Source of the DNA: Hyperoplus lanceolatus
Taxonomy: Eukaryota; Chordata; Actinopteri; Uranoscopiformes; Ammodytidae
Length of the DNA: 64,000 nucleotides
Direction of reading: 5' to 3'
NCBI GenBank assembly: GCA_026929865.2
Contig: CM049414.1
Location: 22,067,501-22,131,500 of the forward strand
Below, piece by piece: positions 10,848-19,613 of the stretch (positions are counted from its first letter, which is position 1; every line of letters starts with the position of its first letter). Both the position numbers and the translations under genes were made by a program. The notes beneath the pieces were generated by a model, which saw only the letters and a program-made list of their open reading frames with translations, did not search any database and had not been told where the DNA came from.

Positions 10848-11112
10848 TTAAACCCATGTCCTTCGTTGTGACTCTCCTCTGTTGATAACTTTAGCGGAAC
10901 CACTGTTGACCAATGCAATACTGCTATCAGCTGAATAGTGGGTGATAAAGGTGAGGTCATGCTAAGCTACTTACACATGTTAAAAAGCAGATCTGAAGAA
11001 TCTGTAGGTCTTAATTCAAATGGTAGCGACCCTTCATGCTGAATAATGCTTTGAAGAAATGTAAAGCTGCAGCGGAGTCATTTCTCTGGTGAGTTGATGT
11101 TGAAGTTGTTGA

Positions 11113-13088
11113 TCAGTGGATTCTGACAGAAGCAGAAGGTTCTCCAACGTCGTCATAGTCCACGGTGTCCTACACAATTCACAGATAATTTAATTACACA
11201 ATTTTGAACCTGAAGGCACCATGAGTTACTGTCTGATCTGATCTTTACCTGATTGTCTGATGCTCCTGAACGCCTCACTCTTCTGCTTCTCACTGAGTAT
11301 GAAACCTGGAGCAACACAAACAGTGAGACATTCACAGTCCTGCATTACAGTAACATGAACAGCACTTACATTTGACACACATCAGTTCACTTAAAGGTGC
11401 CACAAGGAACTTTTAAATATTTCGAAAACAGTAAAAAGTTTCCTCTGATGATCATAGATGAAATGTAACAGCAAACAAGACCATCAGTACAAAGAATGCA
11501 ATTTTATATCGATTTTCTTGATGCCTTTGTCATGGGTACGCTCACCAGGAACAACAGCTGGCTTGGTAAAAACACTACCGCTTTTGTCCAAAGGGGGTGC
11601 AAGAATGAAACACAAACTGAAAGTTCCTCGGGGCACCTTTAATATTTGATGTTAAACTCACAGTGGTGTCATCAGGTGTTCTCTGGTTCACTGGAAGATA
11701 AACCACAGAGAAACATTTCAGCTCTAAACTCACACTTTGTGTTAATCGCTCTAAACAAACGTTGGTCTGAATGTTCTCACCTCGAGCTCTGATGAGGAGA
11801 ACAGTGATCACAGTAATGAGGAGAAATTCAGCCACACGCATAGCCACCATCACGTAGTTCACAACAGAACAGTCTGGACCATCTGTAGGAGAGGGACAAT
11901 AATGTCAGTGAAGAAAAGTTATTTAGCCTTTTCTTAGTCGTGTTCTTCTAGTGAGAAACATTTAACCATTTACTTATTAAACAAAACAACATAAAACTGA
12001 GATACACTGAGTCTTTACCTATTGGTTGAAACTTACCTGTTGTTGATTCTGTTGTTGTCTCCTCACCTGAACAGACAAACACAACTCAACCAACTGTTCA
12101 GTATGAAACCTGTGCTCTGATGTAATGTTAAAACTTCAAATGCACTAAATCAAACAAATATTTAAGGTGATTATTCTCATCAGTCTGAAGTGACTTTAAA
12201 CAGTTCAACATATTCTCACCTGAGGGCTGAAGTCTGAAGGGAAACACTGTCCAGTGTAACCATCAGTCACTTCACATGTAATAAATGTATCCCTTGGTGT
12301 ATAGTAGTAAAGTGCAGTCGGAATGGTCACAGAGGCGAAGCAGGGAGAATATTTCCCCAAATGTCTTCTACGAAACATCCACTTTGCATTGTGTGAACAT
12401 AGTCCATATTTCAGCACAGAGCAGTTTAACGTCACATAACCATTGTCCTCACATTCAGTCACTGGTGAAGATTGAGATAATGTGAGCGAAAGACAACAAG
12501 AGTAAGAAATTACTTTATCACTGTAATCATGATTATTGTACAGTTTCAGTATTTTGTTCTAAAGAGCAAGTTTGAGCTGATAAATACTCACTGGTCACAA
12601 CAGACAGCTCAACCACACCATCTAGACCTTGTCTAACTCCTGATTTGAGTTGTTGACAGCGGTAACGACCAACATCCTCAGCTGTGACCTTCTTTATAAC
12701 CAGAGAACAGTTTGCTGTGACACTCAGTCTGTCTGATATGGCTCCATTGTTCACACGCCCATGTGTCACCAGCTCTACTGCTCTTAAAAAAAAGAAGCTC
12801 TTTCCAATGAAGCTCCAGGTTGTGCTGTCACACTGATGCTGATCCTTCATCACATGTTCACAAGACAAAGTGACTTCATCTCCATCTCTGACATAGCAGG
12901 ATGAGACCGGCTTGTATTCTGAAGCTGCTGTTGAGAAGATGAGAGAAAATGTCCTAAATGCTCTTAGTTAATTTGACAATTAATTTCTTTACCCTTACTT
13001 TCCAATGGTTCACTTAACTCACCATTTTATAAAACAAACAGATTTAGTTGAGAATAACTTTAATAATATTCATATAGTCATATATAAG

Positions 13089-13130
<42 letters not shown>

Positions 13131-13196
13131 CTTACCTGTAAACTGAAGCAGCTCTGCAATAAATAAAGTCACTTTAATCCATCTGAACTCAGCCAT
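11113..13196 (-). CDS. Two-Ig-domain transmembrane receptor (gene P), eight exons, one frame break
   Basis: Model on the minus strand: 13,196-13,136 signal peptide (MAEFRWIKVTLFIAELLQF); 12,924-12,592 V-type Ig domain (VRDGDEVTLSC to DVGRYRC), with a tandem NAG acceptor that can add three bases; 12,461-12,220 second Ig domain; 12,066-12,037 Thr-rich stalk; 11,882-11,781 transmembrane exon; 11,690-11,662 and 11,305-11,249 cytoplasmic exons; 11,169-11,113 last exon ending SASVRIH. All introns are GT-AG. Phases agree everywhere except exon 3, which is one base short near 12,247: CAGTG stands where a phase-1 exit requires one more G. The membrane segment carries Arg and Glu (AMRVAEFLLITVITVLLI). 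The tail has VSYSV and VDYDDV, the latter fitting the ITIM pattern. The family resembles teleost CD300/CMRF35-like Ig receptors; ligand unknown. About 303 residues if the frame is intact. Confidence 0.82.
11391..11642. mobile_element. TTAA MITE, 252 bp, in intron 6 of gene P
   Basis: TTAAAGGTGCCACAAGGAAC at the left is mirrored by GTTCCTCGGGGCACCTTTAA at the right. TTAA flanks both sides. It sits in the intron between cytoplasmic exons 6 and 7. The same element occupies the equivalent intron of Q at 18,861-19,101, so it was inserted before the duplication. Confidence 0.85.
13092..13129. repeat. (GT)n in intron 1 of gene P
   Basis: On the transcribed strand it is a (CA)n tract beginning a few bases downstream of the exon-1 splice donor. 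Length changes in CA tracts this close to a donor can affect splicing in other genes; whether they do here is unknown. Confidence 0.95.
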
Positions 13197-13320
13197 CGTG
13201 ATTGTCCGTCTCTCTTGTTCTCATGCTCAGAACTGTCTGAGTTTCTAAAGTTGTGCTGCATATACTTATTGTGATTAGAATAATTTCACTTCCTCATAGT
13301 GATCCATCCATCTGATTGGC
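13197..13320 (-). promoter_or_regulatory. Proximal promoter of gene P with Ets/IRF composite site
   Basis: Upstream of the ATG on the minus strand, 13,293-13,284 reads GGAAGTGAAA, an exact match to the Ets-IRF composite consensus GGAANNGAAA bound by PU.1/Spi-B with IRF4/IRF8. Further upstream, at about 13,320-13,312, is GCCAATCAG, an inverted-CCAAT/Y-box type motif. A weak TATA-like AAGTATATGC lies near 13,262. The composite site is about 90 bp from the start codon. Placement is seen directly; function is inferred from mammalian immune promoters. Confidence 0.55.
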
Positions 13321-13619
13321 TCTTAATGACACTGTGTCGAGTCCCAGGGTGCTTTTTCCCAATGACTTGACTTTCTGACAGAATAAGTAGAGGAATTAGG
13401 AAGTCATTGTGTGAAGATTGTTTGTTAATATAAACGTTTTGCAACTTGTGTTCTTTAGATTGTGTTTATCATAAAACAGACAGGATTCACTGTGATGTTT
13501 GACAGCACACGTTAACAGACGGGTGAAGTATTAAACTCCTAGCCTCCTTGGTTCAATATGGTGATTCTGTAACAGTTGGGGAAAGACACAAACAAGATAA
13601 CATTTTACATCTTATTTTA

Positions 13620-13661
13620 TATTTTAAATAAAGACATTTTAATCCATGTGAATTCAGCCAT
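13620..13661 (-). pseudogene. Relic signal-peptide exon of another receptor copy
   Basis: From 13,661 downward the minus strand reads ATGGCTGAATTCAC and translates as MAEFTWIKMSLFKI before a stop, closely matching the gene P exon 1 start (MAEFRWIK). Upstream sequence also parallels the P promoter, including a CACTTCCTCAT block near 13,740. There is no hydrophobic core or splice donor. It is a decayed first exon left by local duplication. Confidence 0.65.
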
Positions 13662-13982
13662 GGTGCCTCTCTGTCTCTTTCCGCTTCTTGTAAGTCTCTA
13701 AACTGATCTTATTGAGACTCTTCCTATAATTAGTAAAGTGTCACTTCCTCATTGTGACTGTCTACCGTCAGTTCTTTTTATTTTCACTCACACTGACCGG
13801 AACGATATGGAATTAACATCAGTGACAATTTAACCCTTTAAAGTTTCCACATTTCCCTCTAATTCATTTTTTAATTCAACTCTAAAAGTGACTCAATCGA
13901 CGAAACAAAAGTCTCCAAAATCTCCAACTTCCTCTTAGCAAGCTTTAATAACTTTCATACACACATATACAACATGAACTAC

Positions 13983-14145
13983 GGGGCGCCCTTAGCTCAG
14001 TTGGTAGGGCGTCCCCCTCCCCATGGGCCTCGGCCAGCAGCGGACCCGGGTTCGATTCCAGCCCGCGGTCGTTCTCTGCATGTCACTCCCCTCTCTGCCC
14101 CATTTCAACTCTGTCTCTACACTATCAATAAAGCATAAAAAATGC
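13983..14145 (+). mobile_element. tRNA-derived SINE
   Basis: GGGGCGCCCTTAGCTCAGTT carries an A box (TTAGCTCAGTTGG), and 14,048-14,059 is a B box, GGGTTCGATTCC. A tRNA-unrelated body with TCAATAAAG near the end follows, then an A-rich tail. A bona fide tRNA is excluded because no acceptor stem closes. Confidence 0.8.
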
Positions 14146-14461
14146 CAAAAAAAATCTTTAAAAAAAACCATTAACTGAATTGAATAAAATAGGTTATAAC
14201 TGCTGCATATCAGAAAAAAACACACATTAAAGAACCTTACAGCATATAATAACATATATTAAGCTCTTTAACATTGCAAGCAGACATACTGTATAATGTT
14301 AGACTATTACCACCACTACTACTAGTTAACACACTAAGTCCCCTTCTAGACAAAAAGGCTTTTAACAGCAATAACTCCACATGATCATAAAATCTGATAG
14401 AATACCTCTCTCAGTCAGTGTATACTAACTGTAATGATATGAGCTGTATCTATACTGTCTG
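14146..14461. other. No gene recognised
   Basis: AT-rich, probably the 3' flank of the tail exons that end at 14,462. 14,262-14,345 resembles the block at 8,440-8,500 and 16,600-16,660 (CAAGCAGCCATACAATGTT-like), another scrap of the local repeat. Confidence 0.5.
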
Positions 14462-15457
14462 TTATTTCTTTGGTTTGTTGACGGTGGCGTAGAGGGCGCT
14501 GGGATCAGCAGCAGAAGAGGGAACTTTCACTGTGGCGTAGGTCACTGCTTCATCTTCATCTTCACCCTGAACCTGAAACACAACAGACACACAGCACAAC
14601 TCATAAACTACACAACATTAACTGGCACAGACCATCCCTCCCTCCCTCCCTCCCTCCCTCCATCCATCCCTCCCTCCCTTCCTCCTCCATCCATCCATCC
14701 ATCCATCCATCCATCACTATAACCAATCAGACTTCAGCACAACTCATAAACTACACAACATTAACTGGCACAGACTACTTCAGATAAATCCAACATTATG
14801 ATAACCAGCATAGAGGGACTGATTAAACTACCCAATGGGGGGAGGGCCCTCAGAAAGGCCTGGAATGAAAAGTCTGTTTTTGGTGGAATTTCTTTTTGTT
14901 GAAGTGATTGCAATCGTAAATAGATTTGATCTGGTTAAATACATCTGTTAAGAGACTGAAGTTTGTATCCCCCAATAATAGTGTAAACTCTCTGAGGCCC
15001 ATCTCAATCTTACAGGAGTTTTAAAATGGTTTATGACAACACTGCATGCACTAACACATCTAAAACAGCTAACTGGGTGACTGCTAATGCTGGAGCCCTA
15101 ACAGACTCTGTGAGAGTCATGTACGTAATTCCCCAGGAAACGTAAAAAAGGGAACAAAAAAAGAGAAGAAAGAAAGGGAAAAGAGACAAAGAAAACTGAG
15201 GGAAAACTACTGTTGACTCGTGTCTTTCTAATCAAAGCTGACCACAACAGTCTGAGCCACTATGTGTTTAAGATGTGCTCATGTCAAACTCTTCAGTCTA
15301 AACAACATACCACAGGTTATTACTATTAAATGTTTCATGAACAGCTGTTAGTGACTGACCTAATAACCACTACAGATTCATGTGTAACAATAAAATATCC
15401 CCACTGTGAAACTAATAGGATCATATTGTCTTATCTTATCTTTCAGTTGTTGGCTCG

Positions 15458-15535
<78 letters not shown>

Positions 15536-15763
15536 CATCCATATCTATCCATCCATCCATCCATCCATCCATCCATCCATCTATCCATCCATCCATCCAT
15601 CCATCCATCCATCCCTCCCTCCTCCCTCCTCCTCCCTCTCTCCATCCATCCATCCATCCATCCATCCATCACTGTAACCAATCAGACATCTTACCCGGCC
15701 TTCACTGTTGGTCTTCTTGGTGTAGCTGACGGAGGCGTAGACAACACCCTCTTCAGGATCAGC
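14462..15763 (-). CDS. Orphan ITIM-bearing cytoplasmic tail exons (R)
   Basis: Two minus-strand exons with correct splice signals. Exon a, 15,763-15,695 (69 bp, phase 0), encodes [19 protein letters not shown] plus SEGR. Exon b, 14,572-14,462, encodes [20 protein letters not shown] and on to [11 protein letters not shown], then TAA. VVYASV and VTYATV both fit the ITIM pattern [SIVL]xYxx[LV]; ALYATV is a weaker third. Tails of this kind occur in teleost inhibitory Ig receptors of the CD300/CMRF35-like group. No matching Ig or transmembrane exon was found between 15,763 and Q's last exon at 18,559. This may be the 3' end of a gene whose 5' part was lost, or tail exons used alternatively by Q. 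Confidence 0.75.
14637..14715. repeat. (CCCT)n/(CCAT)n tract in the R intron
   Basis: Alternating CCCT and CCAT tetramers inside the intron between tail exons a and b. An 18-bp flank, TCAGCACAACTCATAAAC-like, occurs on both sides, suggesting slippage-type duplication. Confidence 0.9.
15459..15670. repeat. (ATCT)n then (ATCC)n tract
   Basis: About 75 bp of ATCT repeats passes into ATCC and CTCC repeats, ending 25 bp from the donor of tail exon a. Frames through it give only Ser-Ile-Tyr-Leu or His-Pro-Ser-Ile runs. Confidence 0.97.
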
Positions 15764-16377
15764 CTGCACAGAGAAGACACAGAGAAACAAAATGGATGCT
15801 CAGTTACATGAAGATGAAGGCAGTTTCATGTTAATGTTCCTTTTGTTTCGCTCATTGGTTGTATGTCTGTCCTCTTCCAGTTTTTCCTGGTGGAGACGAG
15901 ATGGTGTGGATCAGGTCCCCCCTCAGCATCTGAAGTCCTCCTGCATCCACACTATTTTATAAGCTGCATCATCTAACTTCCCTTTATTAAATCTTTGCTG
16001 CACATTCTCACACTCTTTACTGTGAAACACGGTTATATTTAGAAGAATGATGCAGGGTGTCTGTGGTGTAGTATTGAGGTATACCATGTGGACTCAGTCC
16101 TTGTCGCAGGGACCTTCCTGCATATCATTCCCCCCCCCCTCTCTCTCTCTCTGTCTCTTGAACTCTGTTTCTCTCCATACTGTCAACAAAGCTTGAAAAT
16201 GGCAACAAATAATCAAAAAAGTCAGGGGCACAACACAAACAGCACATGTGCAATGTCTGCAGTATATCAATTGCAATAGAGGTTCCTGACAAAGTCAAAA
16301 AGGCTTGATGCAATAAACAAAACCTGTGTGGTTCTTTTATGCATTTGAAATCCAAAAGGGGTCGGTGACGACCCTAA
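15764..16377. other. No gene; truncated SINE at about 16,105-16,230
   Basis: 16,105-16,230 matches the 3' part of the SINE at 13,983 (CTGCATATCATTCCCCCC to CTGTCAACAAAGC) without its tRNA-like head. The rest shows no exon that I can defend. Confidence 0.5.
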
Positions 16378-18558
16378 CACGAGAGGAAGGTTAAGCTGTA
16401 TCTGACATGAGCTGCGCCTGTATGAAGTGCACACTGACCTTAAAGGTGGGGTAAGCGATTCTGTTTGTTGACCAATCATAGTTTGTGTTTTGGCTGTTTG
16501 TAAACACTTGATTTTTAGGCACACACAGTACAGACAGGTGATTGTGAAGAGATATTCACTGATTTGACATATATTATCTTTATTACCATTTCAAGCAGCC
16601 ATACAATGTTGGACTAGTGTGCCTTTAGTTAACAAACTACGCCCCCCCACAAAAAAGGGCTTCTTCACAACATTTTGGACATTTTTCACATGCACCTGTA
16701 AGATTTCTGTCATTGATAGCTTCATCTAGATTGGTGCAATATGGAGTCAACGTTAACACAACATAATTTAAAGTAACAGACAGTGTGATTGCAGCAGACG
16801 AGACAGTTCCTCATTTCATCTTTGCAGCCGTCTATTCCTAAGAACTGAAGGGGAAGGGTTTGAGTGTGAATGTGGTGACAACAGCAGCAGAGATCTGGAG
16901 GTTTGAGCCTCAAAGATGATCAGATTGAAACACACAAGACTCACAGGAACAGCCGGTCAACACTTCATTAGGACATTAGACAAAATGGCGCTCATGAAAT
17001 TATGTTAAAAACAACTTTAACCTCTAGAAAACTAAACTATAATACATGTGTCTTTAAACACACATGTTGTGCATGTCAGCAGTGGCTGAACTCGTATGAC
17101 ATCAATACTTCATGTGTTGTTTTGAGGTTTCTATATAATTTTTCTTAATATTTCTATATTATATATTTTAATACATAAAACCGAAACGCAAAATTTCTCA
17201 GTGACTAACAGTTATTTCCTCTTAAAAAAAAAGAAAAACTCTTGATGTCAATGGTGGAATATGGTGATTCTGTAACAGTTGGGGAAATACGCAAATAATA
17301 AAATATTTTAACATTCTAAGAGCTGTTGTATATCTTTGCAGTCGTCTATTCTGAGAACTAAAGGGCAAGTGTTTAAGTGTGAATGTGGTTAAAACAGCAG
17401 CAGAGATCTGGAGGTTTTAGCCTCTAATGATGAACAGATAACAGATAGGGAGAGGCCAAAGACAAATTTCCATCAAGGTGAACAGTTAAGTCTGTCTGTC
17501 TGTCTGCCCAAAACCATCACTGCCCCCAAGACGAAGCGCTAGACCTGATTAGACTCTCAGGGTTCTTTCCAGAGCGTGGTAGAAAGCCTCTAGCAGGAGG
17601 AGTGAAGAAGCAGAAAGGATGAGTGAGAGTTCTGCCTTTTTCAGTAGATCAAAAGATCTACCTGGTTTTATTCAGCAAGCTCAGCAGAAATATACAACGT
17701 ATTCAAACAAGAGTAAATGATTCAAAGGAGCATCTTCAAAAAATAAATGTAAAATGGTCTGGAGACCCTGGAAAGACCCAAAAGCCTCAATTTAACATCA
17801 CATGACTTGGTTTGGATACAATAAGGACAGCAATTAATTGGCTAAATGGCATATCATGAATAAAAATAACTGGAAGCATCATTATATATTTATTTCTTTA
17901 CTTCTCTCTCTCTCCTCCTGTAGCTGCACTTTGACCCACATCATGTCTTGTACAGACACAGGCCTCATATCTATATTAAACTATGAGCTTTCCACCTGTT
18001 CCTACTGACACAGAGAGAGTCAGGTCAAACTCAGGTCAAACCATGTATCTACCTTTCAAGAGCAAACAACTTCAAACTAAAAAGGCATTTATTAATATAT
18101 GTGTTCAAACATTAGAAATGTAAATGTTAAAGATGCATGAATGGGTAACACTTTACAATAACAAAAACCTTAAAGAGTAGTTACTCTTTTCTGTACCTTA
18201 TTGTAAAGTGTTACCCATGAATGATATAAACAAAAAGTAAGATCATACCTCAGTATAAAAATGCAAAACCATATGAGAACTTTAAGCATTTAAGACATTT
18301 TTAAACCCATGTCCTTCCTTGTGACTCTCCTCTGTTGATAACTTTGGTGGAACACACTGTTGACCGATGCAATACTGCTATCAGCTGAATAGTGGGTGAT
18401 AAAGGTGGGGTCATGCTAAGCTACTTACACATGTTAAAATAAACAAATCTGAAAAATCTGGAAGCCTTAATTCAAATGGTAGCGACCAAAACGAATAATG
18501 CTTTGAAGAAATGTAAAGCTGCAGTGGAGTCACTTTGGTGAGTTGATGTTGCTGTTGA
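16378..18558. repeat. Paralogous downstream unit of receptor Q
   Basis: Counterpart of 8,206-11,112. It lacks the insertions at 9,005 and 10,481 found in the P unit but has extra sequence at 16,940-17,590, including a fragment (ATATGGTGATTCTGTAACAG) also present at 13,557 next to the relic exon. No gene. The foldback at 18,143-18,216 is shared with 10,299-10,395. Confidence 0.83.
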
Positions 18559-19608
18559 TCAGTGGATTTTGAGCACAGCAGGTTTTCCATTGTTTTGTGA
18601 GTTCACTGTGTCCTACACAATTCACAGATAATTTAATTATATAATTTTTAACCTGAATGCACCATGAGTTACTGTTTGATCTGATCTTTACCTGACTCAC
18701 TCTTCTGCTTCTCACTGAGTTTGAAACCTGGAGCAACACAAATAGTGAGACATTCACAGTCCTGCATTACAGTAACATGGACAGTCACCACCAACAGCTT
18801 CACATAATTTACACTGACTTAAAATTTAAATTTAAATAAAATGTGATGCACATCAGTTCACTAAAGGTGCTACAAGGAACATTTAAATACTTAATTTTTC
18901 CTCTGATGATCATAAATGACATGTAACAGCAAACGAGACCATCAGTGCAAAGAACGCTATTTTTATATCGTTTTCCTTGATGCCTTCGTCATGGATACGC
19001 TCACCCAGGAACAACAGCTGGCGTAGTAAAAACACTACCGCTTTTGTCCAAAGGGGGCGCAAGAATTAACACAAACTAAAAGTTCCTCGGAGCACCTTTA
19101 ATATTAGATGTTAAACTCACAGTGGTGTCATCAGGTGCCTCTGGTTCACTGAAGTACAAACCACAGAGAAACATTTCAGCTCTAAACTCACACTTTGTAA
19201 GAATCGCTCTAAACAAATGCTGGTCTGAATGTTCTCACCTTTAGCTCTGATGAGGAGAACAGTGATCACAGTAATGAGGAGAAATTCAGCCACATGCATA
19301 GCCACTATCACGTAGTTCACAACAGAACAGTCTGGACAATCTGTAGGAGAGGGACAATAATGTCAGTGAAGAAAGTTATCAGCAAAAAATCAGAAATACA
19401 AGAAGTGTGATCATCCCTTTTTTGTGGTCTTTTCTAGTGAGAAACATTTCAAAATACTGAGCTAGTTTGAGCGTTTCAACACATTTATTAAACAGTCGCT
19501 GATGACTTTTCAATAAGTTCAGTGTTTCTTTTTCCTGTCCTTGCATTGTACCTGTTGGTGAGTCTGTCCTGAGTATGTTCTGTGTTTCCTTTGATTCTCC
19601 TGGACTCC
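18559..19608 (-). pseudogene. Truncated receptor paralogue Q (stalk, transmembrane and tail exons only)
   Basis: Minus-strand exons homologous to gene P: stalk 19,608-19,552; transmembrane 19,340-19,239 (102 bp, same length as P; Arg replaced by His in AMHVAEFLL); 19,148-19,121; 18,727-18,692; last exon 18,612-18,559. No signal or Ig exon was found upstream. A transposon begins about 5 bp above the stalk exon and has removed its polypyrimidine tract. The third exon is 28 bp against 29 in P, a frame shift. Both tail tyrosines are gone: VSYSV is VSNSV and VDYDDV is VNSQNN. The fourth exon is 21 bp shorter than in P. Most likely a pseudogene, unless missing exons lie outside the readable structure. 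Confidence 0.8.
18861..19101. mobile_element. TTAA MITE in the Q intron
   Basis: Same position and family as 11,391-11,642 in P: CTAAAGGTGCTACAAGGAAC at the left, GTTCCTCGGAGCACCTTTAA at the right. The left TTAA has decayed to CTAA. Confidence 0.82.
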
Positions 19609-19613
19609 CTGAG

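Larger units (their letters stand above)
8206..11112. repeat. Paralogous downstream unit of receptor gene P
   Basis: This region aligns in pieces with 16,378-18,558, the equivalent stretch downstream of paralogue Q. Both begin CACGAGAGGAAGGTTAAG and share blocks at 8,640-8,790, 8,930-8,995, 10,000-10,480 and 10,850-11,100. A third copy of the 8,640-8,790 block lies at 17,330-17,470. Apart from insertions listed separately it contains no gene. The shared flanks show that a multi-kilobase segment, not only the exons, was duplicated. Confidence 0.85.

Noticed and set aside
13983..14060. Possible tRNA gene
   Set aside because: A and B boxes are present, but the acceptor stem does not close and a SINE body with AATAAAG and an A-rich tail follows.
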